Part shown: positions 8,079 to 16,715 of the stretch, piece by piece
Layout of the letters: the number at the start of each line of letters is the position of its first letter
Position numbering within the stretch: position 1 is the first letter of the stretch
Assembly (NCBI RefSeq): GCF_900187015.1
Contig: NZ_LT906479.1
Location: 4,216,001 to 4,280,000 of the forward strand
DNA from: Serratia ficaria
Lineage (GTDB): Bacteria; Pseudomonadota; Gammaproteobacteria; Enterobacterales; Enterobacteriaceae
Direction of reading: 5' to 3'
Length of the DNA: 64,000 nucleotides
Position numbers and translations under genes: made by a program
The notes under the pieces: model-generated
Databases searched by the model: none
What the model saw: only the letters and a program-made list of their open reading frames with translations
What the model was told of the DNA's origin: nothing

Positions 8079-9465
8079 GATCCTCCCTTGTTTCTCGATC
8101 GCCCGGGGCAGCGCCGCCCAGCGCCAGCCAAAGCTGCATGGTGGCGTTCAGATAGCGGTACTGCAGCTGCGACAGCGCGTTTTCGCTCAGCAGCAGGCTG
8201 TCCTGGGCATCCAGCAGCGTCTGCAGCGACACGGCGCCGGCGCGATACTGGCGCTGGGCTAAAAACACCGCCTGCCGACTCATCGCCAGCAGCTGCCGCT
8301 GATTGCCGATTTGCCGCTGTGCGTCCAGGCGCTGCGCCATGGCGTTATCCACGTCCGCCAGGGCGCGATAGACCGCATCGCGAAACTGGATTTCCGCCTG
8401 CTGCGCCTGCAGCAACGCTTTTTCACCGGTCAGCTGCGCCTTGCGCCACTCGATAAACGGCAGCGCCAGCGCCACCCCCAGCGAGCGCGTCGGGTCGCCG
8501 AACCATTGCCGGAACGCCTGGCTGCCGGCATCAAGAACGGCATTCAAACTCAGCGTCGGATAAAAACTCAGGCTGGCCAGCTCGGCGCCCGCCAGCGCGG
8601 CGCGCAATCGGCGCTCTGCCGCCTGCACGTCCGGCCGCTGCGCAATCACCGCCACCGGTTGACGTTGAACGATCGCCACGCTTTCGATAACCAATGAACG
8701 GCGCTCCCAACGCCGCGCCAACGGCGACTGCCCGAATAGCAGCGCCAAAGCGTTGCGCGCGGCCTCCCGCTGCTGCCGCAGATCGGACAGCTGATTTTCT
8801 CGCTCCAGCAGCCGCTGCCGGGCCTGCAGCAGCTCAAACTGGCCGACATCGCCGGCGGCATGGCGCGCGCTCGCCAATTGCAACGTGCCTTGCGCGATCG
8901 TCAGCGCCGCCTGCAGATTGTCGATTCGCTGATTGAAGTCCGCCAGCTGCCAATAAAGCCGGGCGCCGGTGCCGATCAACACCAGCGCGGTGTTTTGCCG
9001 ATCCAGTGCCGACGCCGCGGCCAGCCATGCGGCCTGTTCACGGGCGCGCGCCAGCTTGCCCCACAGATCCAGCTCATAGCTCAGGGACAGCGAGCCCCGA
9101 TAGCTCTCCTGCGAGCGCCCGGCGCGGCGTAACGTCCGGCTGTTGCTGCCGCTCAGGCTCGCCGTGGCGTCCGGCGTCACGTTGCCGTTCACTAATCCGG
9201 CATCCAGCAGGGCCATGCGCAGCTGCAGCCCGGCCAGCGCCAGATCCTGATTGTTCGCCAGCACGCCGCCAATCAAGGCCGACAGCTGAGGATCGTTGAA
9301 ATTGTCCCACCATGCGGCCCCGCTGCGCGGCACGCCGCCGGCCTGGTCGGCGAGTCGCCAATGCTGCGGCAACGCCGCCTGCGATTGCGCCGCCCCTGGA
9401 TGCGAGCGCCCGCCGCAGCCGCCGAGCATCACTATGGCCAGCAGCAAAATTAAGCCTCTGTTCAT
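8071..9465 (-). CDS. outer-membrane efflux lipoprotein (NodT/OprM family, TolC-like)
   Basis: 464 aa. The lipoprotein signal peptide has lipobox MLGGCGG (Cys at ~17). The rest matches RND/ABC outer-membrane factors: PQHWRLADQAGG, WWDNFNDPQLSALI near the N-terminus and two repeats of coiled-coil helices (LRAALAGAELASLSFYP, LLDAQDSLLLSENALSQ). It should form the trimeric outer-membrane channel. Its start overlaps the MacB-like gene stop by 4 nt. With the adaptor and two ABC proteins it would complete a tripartite exporter. Confidence 0.88.
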   Translation of the reverse strand: MNRGLILLLAIVMLGGCGGRSHPGAAQSQAALPQHWRLADQAGGVPRSGAAWWDNFNDPQLSALIGGVLANNQDLALAGLQLRMALLDAGLVNGNVTPDATASLSGSNSRTLRRAGRSQESYRGSLSLSYELDLWGKLARAREQAAWLAAASALDRQNTALVLIGTGARLYWQLADFNQRIDNLQAALTIAQGTLQLASARHAAGDVGQFELLQARQRLLERENQLSDLRQQREAARNALALLFGQSPLARRWERRSLVIESVAIVQRQPVAVIAQRPDVQAAERRLRAALAGAELASLSFYPTLSLNAVLDAGSQAFRQWFGDPTRSLGVALALPFIEWRKAQLTGEKALLQAQQAEIQFRDAVYRALADVDNAMAQRLDAQRQIGNQRQLLAMSRQAVFLAQRQYRAGAVSLQTLLDAQDSLLLSENALSQLQYRYLNATMQLWLALGGAAPGDRETREDHE

Positions 9466-11417
9466 TCGCGCGCCAGCGCCTCCACCGGCTGCAGGCGCGC
9501 TGCGGTGCGCGCCGGAAAAAAACCAAACCCGATGCCAATCAGCGCCGAGAAACCGCAGGCCAGCAGCAGGGGCGGCCAGGTGAACACCATCACCATTTGC
9601 GGCGCCAGCCAGGCCAATGCCAGGCTGACCAAGGCGGAACAGGCAATGCCCAGCGCGCCGCCCAGGCAGCAGATCACCACCGCTTCGATCAGAAACTGGC
9701 GCATGATGTCGCGTTCTCTGGCGCCGGCCGCCAGCCGGATGCCTATCTCATGGGTGCGTTCGGTCACCGAAACCAGCATGATGTTCATGACGCCGACCCC
9801 GCCGACCAGCAGGGAAATGCCTGCAATCGCGGTGATCAGCCAGGTCATGGAATCTGAAGCGCGTTGTATCGCCTGGGTCATCTGGTCGTCGGTCAGGATG
9901 AAGAAATCCCGCCGGCCGTGTTCCAGCATCAGCCGTTGCGTTGCGGCGCGTTGGGCATCGGCCAGGGAAGCCCCTGCGCTTACCCGCAGCACGATCGACT
10001 CCAGCGGCGCGTCGCCCGCGATGCGGGCGCTTAGCGAGCCATAAGGCAGCCAGGCCAGCGGCTGAGCGCCGGCATAGCCGGCCCCGCGGCGCTGCGCCAC
10101 GCCGATCACCCGATGCGGGACGCCCGCCAGCTGCAGGATCTCCCCGATGGGATCCTGCCGGGCGGCAAACAGCGCCTGCCTGAGCCGGGTGTCGATCACC
10201 GCCACCGGCTCGCGATCGTCCAGATCCTGCCGGGTAAAGCCGCTGCCGGCGAGCAGACGGATGCCTTGCGTGCGGAAATAATCGCCGCCGACGCCCATCA
10301 CCGGCAGCGGTACCTGCTTCCCCGCCCGCACGGCCAGCACCTGCGCGCTGGCGACCGGAGATACGCTGTCGACGTCGGGCAGGGCCGATAACAGCGAAAC
10401 GTCCCGCAGGCTCAGCGAGCGGGCAAAATCCGGGCGGGATTTATCCCAACCCAGCCCCGGGCGTATTTCCAGCGTGCTGGTCCCAAGCTGGCTGATTTCA
10501 TTGATAATATTTTGCCTGGCCCCCTCACCGATCGCGATCGACGAAACCACCGCGGCGATGCCGATGATAATGCCGAGCATCGACAGCAGGGCCCGAACCC
10601 GGTGCCCCAGCAGGGAACGCCACGCCATGCCGAGGGCCGCGTTCAGCGCCGGCCAAAAATGCGCCCTGTCGGGCGAGCTGGACAGCGGCGGCGGCGATTC
10701 GCCCGGCGGAGCCGGCCGGGCCTGCCTGCGGCGATCGGCGACGATCCGCCCGTCGCCGATCTCAATGATCCGCTGCGCCTGTTCGGCAATCCGCCGATCG
10801 TGGGTCACCACCACAATGGTATGCCCGGCGGCGTGCAGCGCATGCAAAATGCTCATCAGATCCTGGCCGCTGGCGCTGTCCAATGCGCCGGTGGGTTCAT
10901 CAGCCAATATGATTTCGGCGCCGTTCATCAGCGCGCGCGCAATGCTCACGCGTTGCTGCTGCCCGCCGGAGAGCTGCGCCGGGCGGTGCTCCGTTCGCGA
11001 AGACAGCCCCAGACGGGTCAGCAGATACTGCGCTCGCCGCCGGCGCTCAGCGGCCGGCATGGCGGTATACCGCGCCGGGATGGCCACGTTCTCGCTGGCG
11101 GTCAGATACGGCACCAGCTGATAACGCTGAAAAATAAAACCGATATGGCGGCTGCGCAACCGCGCCAGCCGATCGCCGTCGGCGCGATGAATCGCCACAT
11201 CGTTGATGTGCACGCTCCCCTCGCTCGGCTGGTCCAGGCAGCCGATGATATTCATCAGCGTCGACTTGCCGGAACCGGACGCGCCGACGATCGCCACCAT
11301 TTCCCCCCGGCCGATGCGCAGAGAAACCTGCTTCAATACCCGCACTTTTTGCTCACCGGCGATAAAGTCGCGGGAGACGTTATCCAGAGCAATCATCGCC
11401 GCGGCGTTAACGGTCAT
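9462..11417 (-). CDS. MacB-like ABC transporter (fused ATPase and FtsX-type permease)
   Basis: About 651 aa. The N-terminal ATPase has Walker A GASGSGKST, signature LSGGQQQR and Walker B IILADEPTGALDS. A first TM helix follows (ALLSMLGIIIGIAAVV), then a large periplasmic domain (~residues 290–510) and three C-terminal TM helices; this is MacB topology. ATG 11417 is chosen for the upstream GCAGGA; an ATG at 11435 is also in frame. The start overlaps the adaptor gene stop by 11 nt. Such proteins act as mechanotransducers driving periplasmic cargo through a TolC-like channel. Confidence 0.9.
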   Translation of the reverse strand: MTVNAAAMIALDNVSRDFIAGEQKVRVLKQVSLRIGRGEMVAIVGASGSGKSTLMNIIGCLDQPSEGSVHINDVAIHRADGDRLARLRSRHIGFIFQRYQLVPYLTASENVAIPARYTAMPAAERRRRAQYLLTRLGLSSRTEHRPAQLSGGQQQRVSIARALMNGAEIILADEPTGALDSASGQDLMSILHALHAAGHTIVVVTHDRRIAEQAQRIIEIGDGRIVADRRRQARPAPPGESPPPLSSSPDRAHFWPALNAALGMAWRSLLGHRVRALLSMLGIIIGIAAVVSSIAIGEGARQNIINEISQLGTSTLEIRPGLGWDKSRPDFARSLSLRDVSLLSALPDVDSVSPVASAQVLAVRAGKQVPLPVMGVGGDYFRTQGIRLLAGSGFTRQDLDDREPVAVIDTRLRQALFAARQDPIGEILQLAGVPHRVIGVAQRRGAGYAGAQPLAWLPYGSLSARIAGDAPLESIVLRVSAGASLADAQRAATQRLMLEHGRRDFFILTDDQMTQAIQRASDSMTWLITAIAGISLLVGGVGVMNIMLVSVTERTHEIGIRLAAGARERDIMRQFLIEAVVICCLGGALGIACSALVSLALAWLAPQMVMVFTWPPLLLACGFSALIGIGFGFFPARTAARLQPVEALARE

Positions 11418-12591
11418 CTTCCTGCTCCTTATCATCCGGCTGCGGCGCCAGCAGCACCCACTCTCCTTCGCTCAGCCCCTGCAGCACTTCGGCATAGCGG
11501 CGATCGCTAATGCCGATGCGGACCCGGCGCGGGACGATCCGCTCCCCCTGCCGCACCTGCACTTCATACCGGTCGGCTGCCGGCGATGCGCCTAACGCGG
11601 CCATCGGCACGCGCACCGCGCCGGTAGCGCGATCGGTAGTGATGAACACCTGCGCCGTCATGGCGGTGCGCAACCGACGCTCGCCGTTGGCGATGGCAAA
11701 AACGCCGTTGTAATACACCGCCGACGCCTGCTGGTTGAGGCTTCTGCCGAGCGGATCCGCCTCCAGCGCCTCGGCCGGCGCCTGCTGTATGGAGCCCATG
11801 GCGCTGTCATAGCGCCGCCGGGGATCGGCCGCGGCGTAAAACCACAGCGGCTGCCCTGTCCGCACCCTGAGAATGTCGGTTTCCGATATGCGGGTATGCA
11901 CCATCATGGTATCCAGGTTAGCCAGCACCATAATGGTCGGCGCGCTCTGCGAGGACACGATGGTTTGCCCTTCCTGAGTGACGATGCCCAGAACTTCACC
12001 GTCGATCGGCGCCACGATGCGGGTGAAAGCCAGGTTGGCCCGGGCGGTTTCCAGCGCCATTTCAGCCTGGACAATCTGCGCTTCATTCATCTTCAGCAGA
12101 GCCCGTTGCGCATCCCGCTGCGCCCGGGCTTTCTCCAGATCGCTGGGCACGCCGGCGCGATCGCGCTGCAGCGCAAGCTGGCGTTTCAGCTCCAGCCGGT
12201 ACTGCGTCAGCTGCGCCTCACTCGCCAGTTTCTGCGCCTGTGCACTCTTCAGCTCGGCCTGCGATTTGCGCAGTTCGTTGTGCTGCAAGGTCGGATCTAT
12301 CTCGGCCAGCAGCTGCCCCTGAACCACCCGGTCGCCCTGTTTGACATACAGTTTCTTCAACTGCCCGTTAACCTGCGCCCCCACGTTAACCTGCTGGGCC
12401 GGTTTCAGAATGCCGGTGGCCAGCACGTTTCTCTCGATGTCGCCGCGATCGATGCGCGCCACGGCAGGCGCCGCGACCGCCGCCGGCCGGTTCAGCAACG
12501 CCGCCCCCCCGGCAATCGCCGCCAAAATGGCGAGTGCCGGCAGCAGCAGCCTGGCCGTTTTTTTTCCCGGCATGTCACGCCACCGTCGCAT
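11407..12591 (-). CDS. MacA/HlyD-like periplasmic adaptor
   Basis: About 394 aa. One N-terminal TM anchor (LLLPALAILAAIAGGAALL) is followed by a lipoyl half-domain (VNVGAQVNGQLKKLYVKQGD), a long coiled-coil hairpin (~residues 85–180), the second lipoyl half (APIDGEVLGIVTQEGQTI), and beta-barrel and membrane-proximal domains. ATG 12591 has GGGGGAAG upstream and overlaps the C39 exporter stop by 17 nt. It would bridge the inner-membrane ABC protein(s) and the NodT-like channel. Whether it serves the C39 exporter, the MacB-like protein or both is not visible. Confidence 0.9.
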   Translation of the reverse strand: MRRWRDMPGKKTARLLLPALAILAAIAGGAALLNRPAAVAAPAVARIDRGDIERNVLATGILKPAQQVNVGAQVNGQLKKLYVKQGDRVVQGQLLAEIDPTLQHNELRKSQAELKSAQAQKLASEAQLTQYRLELKRQLALQRDRAGVPSDLEKARAQRDAQRALLKMNEAQIVQAEMALETARANLAFTRIVAPIDGEVLGIVTQEGQTIVSSQSAPTIMVLANLDTMMVHTRISETDILRVRTGQPLWFYAAADPRRRYDSAMGSIQQAPAEALEADPLGRSLNQQASAVYYNGVFAIANGERRLRTAMTAQVFITTDRATGAVRVPMAALGASPAADRYEVQVRQGERIVPRRVRIGISDRRYAEVLQGLSEGEWVLLAPQPDDKEQEDDR

Positions 12592-14707
12592 CAGGCTTCC
12601 CCCCTGCCGCGGCAAGGGCCAGGGTTTTCAGGCGGCCATCCGCCATGTGCAGGGCGCGGTCAAACAGCGGCAACAGACGCTGATTGTGGGTCACGGCGAT
12701 CAGCGTCTTGCGCCGTTCCCGGCAGTGGGCCAGCAGCGTCGCCACCACCCGACCGGCTGTCTGCTCGTCCAGATTGGCCGTAGGTTCGTCCAGCACCAGC
12801 ACCGGGCTGTTGCTGTACATCGCGCGCGCCAGCAACAGCCGCTGCCGTTGCCCCAACGACAGGCCGGCGTGGCTTTCGCGCACCGGCGCATTCACCCCGC
12901 CGGGCAGCTTGGCCACCGCCTCGGCCAAATCCAGACCGAGCAGGATCCTTTCCACCTGCGCCACCTGCCCCGGCGCCGGGGGAGCAAACAGCGTAATGTT
13001 CTGCAGCACCGAGGCGTTGAACAAGATGTCTTCCTGACTCTGCAGGAAAAATAGCCGCTGCGCCGCTGCGCCCTCAATCGGCCGGCCATCCCGCTCCAGC
13101 GCCCCCCGCTGGGGCGTCAACAGACAGGCGATCACCTTTAGCAGCGTGCTCTTGCCGGCGCCGGAGCCGCCGGTAATGGCGAGACACTCCCCGCGCGCCA
13201 GCGTCAGCGACATATCGCGCAGCACCGGCAGGCCGGCATCATAGGCAAACGTCACCGCGCGGTAATCCAGCCGGGTGGCGAAACCGCTCACCCGCGGGGC
13301 GCCGGGCGAGCCGCCGACGGGAACGGCGGGAAACAGATCGCGAGCGCGTTCATCGATTACATGCAGTTGGTTCTTATGCAAAATGGCGAAAAAAATCTTG
13401 CTGGTGTTGGCGGCGAAAATTTCGCGCAGGAAACTGTAAGCGAAGAACGCCCCCAGGCTAAGCGCGCCGCTTTTCAGCAACGGCAACGCCAGCAACATGA
13501 AAAGCACCATTTCCAGGCTGCCGATCAGCTGGTAAACGCTGCCTTTCACCTGTTCATAGACTTTTTGCTGCTGCAAACAGGTGAACAGCGCAAGGGCCTG
13601 AGCGGCAAACCCCGCCTGCCGCTGGCTGGCCAGCCCGGCGGATTTTATGGTCGAAAACCCCTGAATGGTTTCCAGGATAAAGTCGTTTTGCGCGGCGCCC
13701 TTCACCTGCAGCTGCTGGGTAAAGTAACGGTCGCGGTAAATGGCCCACAGGCTGACCGCCCCCATGAACAGCATGCCGATCACCGGCACCAGCGCCAATA
13801 TCGGGCTCAGGCAACACATCGCCACCAGCGCGATCGCGCCGATAATCCAGTCGGTACGCAGGCCATTATCCAGCTCTATCTTTTGTGCGGCGGCCATTTG
13901 CCAGCTGGTAAAGCGGCTGAAGATCTCGCCGGGCGCGCGTTTATTAAAGAAATTCAGCGAATTATCCAGCAGCCGGGCAAAGCCGGCGGCGCTGTGCAGC
14001 AGCACGAAACGCTTGATGAAACGTTCGGTAATCGTGCGGGCGACCAACGCCAGTGCGGTGGAGATCACGAACGCCAACAAATAGTAGAAATAAGGGAAGT
14101 CCACTTCCCCGGCGGTGGAAAACACCTGATTGATCGCATTCCCCACCATCAACGGCATGATGAACAACGTCAGCGAGATAACAAACGTCATCGCCGCCAG
14201 CCGATAAACGCCGGCGATGGCGGCGGTGTCCTTCATGCTCAGGCCGGCGAACCTCCGCCCGCGCCCGGCGCGCTCAGCCCGGGCGGCGCTATTTGCCGCC
14301 GGCGCGCTATCGCGATCCAGCACCAGCGCATAGCCGCTGATTTCCGCTTTCAAGGCGCCGATCGGCAACAGCTGCTGGCCCAGCGCCGGGTTCATTACGC
14401 AGACGTGGTCGCCCTTTCGGTAAGCCAGCAGAACATAATGGCCGGCGCCGTAATGCAGGATCGCCGGCAAAGGCAGCGCGGCCAGATCCTGATGTTCGAA
14501 CGCCACCGGGTAGGCCGGCACCGCCAGCTCAGTCAGAATTTCACACAGCGTGGCCAGCGAAGTGCCGTGCTGCGAAGCCGGATAACGGTCGCGCAGCGCC
14601 AGGAGCGAGGTGGCGATCCCTTGCGTTTCCGCCAGCATCGCAACGCAGGCCAGGCCGCACTCGTTGATTTCACTCTGAAAGACCGGCGTTGGAATGATAT
14701 TTCCCAT
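12575..14707 (-). CDS. peptidase C39-containing ABC exporter (bacteriocin-type, ComA/CvaB family)
   Basis: 710 aa in three parts: C39 protease (~1–130), six-TM exporter domain (~150–440) and ATPase (~480–700; Walker A TGGSGAGKST, signature LSLGQRQR, Walker B VLVLDEPT). The protease has oxyanion Gln11, catalytic Cys17 (ECGLAC) and His90 (GHYVLLA). The expected third residue, Asp, is Asn106 (VMNPALG). ATG 14707 begins MGNIIP, typical of the family, with GGAA upstream; the longer open frame is a shadow of the acyltransferase gene. It should cut after the Gly-Gly of the peptide encoded at 16509–16715 while exporting it. Confidence 0.93.
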   Translation of the reverse strand: MGNIIPTPVFQSEINECGLACVAMLAETQGIATSLLALRDRYPASQHGTSLATLCEILTELAVPAYPVAFEHQDLAALPLPAILHYGAGHYVLLAYRKGDHVCVMNPALGQQLLPIGALKAEISGYALVLDRDSAPAANSAARAERAGRGRRFAGLSMKDTAAIAGVYRLAAMTFVISLTLFIMPLMVGNAINQVFSTAGEVDFPYFYYLLAFVISTALALVARTITERFIKRFVLLHSAAGFARLLDNSLNFFNKRAPGEIFSRFTSWQMAAAQKIELDNGLRTDWIIGAIALVAMCCLSPILALVPVIGMLFMGAVSLWAIYRDRYFTQQLQVKGAAQNDFILETIQGFSTIKSAGLASQRQAGFAAQALALFTCLQQQKVYEQVKGSVYQLIGSLEMVLFMLLALPLLKSGALSLGAFFAYSFLREIFAANTSKIFFAILHKNQLHVIDERARDLFPAVPVGGSPGAPRVSGFATRLDYRAVTFAYDAGLPVLRDMSLTLARGECLAITGGSGAGKSTLLKVIACLLTPQRGALERDGRPIEGAAAQRLFFLQSQEDILFNASVLQNITLFAPPAPGQVAQVERILLGLDLAEAVAKLPGGVNAPVRESHAGLSLGQRQRLLLARAMYSNSPVLVLDEPTANLDEQTAGRVVATLLAHCRERRKTLIAVTHNQRLLPLFDRALHMADGRLKTLALAAAGGKPDATVA

Positions 14708-14726
14708 GTGTTTCCAGGTTCCTGAC

Positions 14727-15683
14727 TTATTCATTAATAAAAAACAATGAGTGCGAGTGCCATAACAGCCAGTCGTCCGCGTGCCGAACCATGGCCTGTT
14801 CGACCAACCCCGGCAGCGCGAGACGGATATTTTCCGCCGCGACCGGTTCATCGATGCGAATATGGATCCCGCGATCGTAATAAAGCGAGTAGCACACCAT
14901 CTGGGCGCGCAGCGCGCGCGACAGGCGAACGATGCCGCTGTGCAACTGCGCCGGACGGTGAAACAGGCGACACGCCAGCTTGGCCGTCGGCCCGCTATTG
15001 CCGTGCAGGGTGTAATCCGGCGTGATGTCCGGAAACAGGATGATGTTGCGCCGATGATCCGCCGCCTCCAGCACGGCCTGCGCCAGCTTGCCGGCAACCC
15101 GCCGTTGGTCGTCATGAATCGAGCAACAGTCGAGGCGCTGCCGCCACCCGTGGGCCGGCGCCCGCTGGAAGTGCTGCTGCACATCGCCCGAGACGATCAC
15201 CGTGGCCCGCCCCGGATACACGTCGGCCCCCACCAGCGCGGCCAGCACGTCGGACACCGTATGCATCGGCGCCAGGATCACCGGAACGCCCGCCCGATGC
15301 AGCGGCTCCACCACCCGGTTGAGCCGTGCGGAGCACCGTGCGAGCTGCTCCAACAGCGGGCCGTTGTGCGCATAAACCGCCGCCAGATCCAGCAGCCGCC
15401 GCCGCTGCATCAGCCAGGCGAAGTCTACCGGGCGGCTATCCTCTTCCCCTAACAGGCTATGGCGATTCGCCGCGGCCACCGCACGGCGGTTGCGCGCGCG
15501 GCGCGACAGCGGCCAAGCCGCGTGCAGCCGCCGCCGCACGCCCAGCCAGAGGCGGAAATCGACATGCCGCAACAGGCTGCCGCTGAGCCTGTCGCCCAGC
15601 CGGCGAATGGCCCCGGCCACGCGAGCCAGGTGGTCGAGAACGTTTTTCCACGCCAGAAAAACCCACACCGTAAACAGTCGCAT
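14727..15683 (-). CDS. LpxL/HtrB-like acyltransferase (LPLAT superfamily)
   Basis: 318 aa, the right size for lipid A late acyltransferases, with an N-terminal hydrophobic/basic segment. The central block VPVILAPMHTVSDVLAALVG resembles the LPLAT active-site region, but the spacing is H-x3-D rather than the usual H-x4-D/E. Other family-like features are NIILFPDITPDYTLHG and a C-terminal WLLWHSHSLFF that resembles the W…WxH…RF ending of LpxL proteins. It overlaps the DsbA-like gene by 1 nt and lies 19 nt before the exporter. In this operon it may use the cluster ACP as donor to acylate the exported peptide; that is inference. Confidence 0.7.
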   Translation of the reverse strand: MRLFTVWVFLAWKNVLDHLARVAGAIRRLGDRLSGSLLRHVDFRLWLGVRRRLHAAWPLSRRARNRRAVAAANRHSLLGEEDSRPVDFAWLMQRRRLLDLAAVYAHNGPLLEQLARCSARLNRVVEPLHRAGVPVILAPMHTVSDVLAALVGADVYPGRATVIVSGDVQQHFQRAPAHGWRQRLDCCSIHDDQRRVAGKLAQAVLEAADHRRNIILFPDITPDYTLHGNSGPTAKLACRLFHRPAQLHSGIVRLSRALRAQMVCYSLYYDRGIHIRIDEPVAAENIRLALPGLVEQAMVRHADDWLLWHSHSLFFINE

Positions 15684-16348
15684 CAGGGCTCCAGCGGTTT
15701 ATCGTGCTGCAGCAAAGACAGCAGCTGCTCGCTGAAGGCCGGGAACTCACGGTCCTGCACCGCCAGCCACTTTTTGTTGACGATAAAGCTCGGCGCCGCG
15801 CCGATCGGGTAATGACGGCTCACGGCGGTCATATATGCCAATAGCTGTTGCACCGGCGCCGAACCGCGGGCTTGCGCATATTCCGCCTCGTCGATGCCGT
15901 TGGCCTTCAGCCAACCGCGGAGGCGCCTTTCATCCGTCAGATCCAGGTTGTCTTTGATGGCCGCCTGGTAGGCGGCGGAACGATGCTGCGCTTCGATGCC
16001 CATGACGGTCAGGGTGGCGAACAGCGGTGCAAATGCCGTCATGGGGGATTTTTCGTCGCCGTTGACATGCAGCCGTACCAGCCTGGCGCCGACGGGCAAG
16101 TTTTTTTCCAGTTCAGCAACCTGATCCTCGTTCGCCTCGCAATAATGGCAGGCATAGGAGAACAGCTCGATAATCGCGTCGTCGTCTTTTATCGGGCTGT
16201 TTTTTACTTTATCTGCGGAAACGAAAATCAGACTTTCCGGCGCGGGTTGATTTATCACGTAGTGATGGAAATAGGCCGAAGTGATAAAAGAGGAAGCGAA
16301 AATAATGAAAACGGTATAGCCAAAGAATAACAAATAACGTTGATACAT
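15683..16348 (-). CDS. membrane-anchored DsbA-like thiol oxidoreductase
   Basis: 221 aa. One N-terminal TM helix (YTVFIIFASSFITSAYF) puts the domain in the periplasm. The redox motif is C67-H-Y-C70 (FSYACHYCEAN), like the CPHC of DsbA, and the cis-Pro region is GAAPSFIVNKKW. The helical insertion between them is DsbA-sized. It is the second gene of the operon, after a peptide with three cysteines, so it probably oxidises or isomerises the peptide or protects an operon protein. Similar thiol oxidoreductases occur in several bacteriocin clusters. Confidence 0.85.
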   Translation of the reverse strand: MYQRYLLFFGYTVFIIFASSFITSAYFHHYVINQPAPESLIFVSADKVKNSPIKDDDAIIELFSYACHYCEANEDQVAELEKNLPVGARLVRLHVNGDEKSPMTAFAPLFATLTVMGIEAQHRSAAYQAAIKDNLDLTDERRLRGWLKANGIDEAEYAQARGSAPVQQLLAYMTAVSRHYPIGAAPSFIVNKKWLAVQDREFPAFSEQLLSLLQHDKPLEP

Positions 16349-16442
16349 AGCGCGCGCATCCTGCGAACAGATTAATATTCATCCCTTCCGGCAACGGGTT
16401 GCCGGGGCGGCTCGGTACTGTGCCCGGGTTCTCGCGCTCGGG

Positions 16443-16473
16443 ATAAAAAGTGGGGCGAATAACCTCGCCCCAC
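16443..16473 (-). terminator. strong intrinsic terminator/attenuator after the leader-peptide gene
   Basis: Perfect 9-bp stem GTGGGGCGA (16450–16458) / TCGCCCCAC (16465–16473) with a 6-nt loop, followed on the minus strand by TTTTTAT. It lies 36 nt after the peptide stop and 95 nt before the DsbA-like start. It would end most transcripts after the small peptide gene while read-through supplies the maturation and export genes. Confidence 0.85.
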
Positions 16474-16508
16474 CGATGAAAGCCGGCCTAAGCGCAGGCG
16501 TTCAACGC

Positions 16509-16715
16509 TTATCGGTTAGGCGTAACCGGCCCGCCCGGGCAGTTGGAAGCGGCGACCGGGCGATAGGTTTTCTTCACCCAGCCGTATTTGTCTGAGCAGG
16601 TTGTCACCAGCATGCAGCTTTTCGCCGCGCCGGTGCCGACCCACTCATACTCGCGGGTTTTAACATAGGTACCGCCAACGATTTTTTCCGCTTCGGAGAG
16701 GTTGATCTTTTTCAT
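16509..16715 (-). CDS. double-glycine leader peptide precursor (microcin-like)
   Basis: 68 aa. The leader MKKINLSEAEKIVGG ends in Gly14-Gly15 with Ile at −4 and −12 and Glu at −8, the pattern cut by C39 peptidases. The predicted mature peptide is 53 aa, starting TYVKTREYEW, with three cysteines (34, 40, 59), a VTTC stretch and a C-terminal CPGGPVTPNR. ATG 16715 has AAGGA seven nt upstream; the longer frame to 16754 lacks this. I think it resembles small Enterobacterales GG-leader peptides annotated DUF4762, but that is recall, not a search. It lies first in the operon with the C39 exporter, so it is the likely cargo. Confidence 0.85.
   Translation of the reverse strand: MKKINLSEAEKIVGGTYVKTREYEWVGTGAAKSCMLVTTCSDKYGWVKKTYRPVAASNCPGGPVTPNR

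Noticed and set aside
14708..15184. N-terminal extension of the C39 exporter frame
   Set aside because: It is the out-of-frame shadow of the acyltransferase gene; C39 exporters begin at the protease domain, matching ATG 14707.
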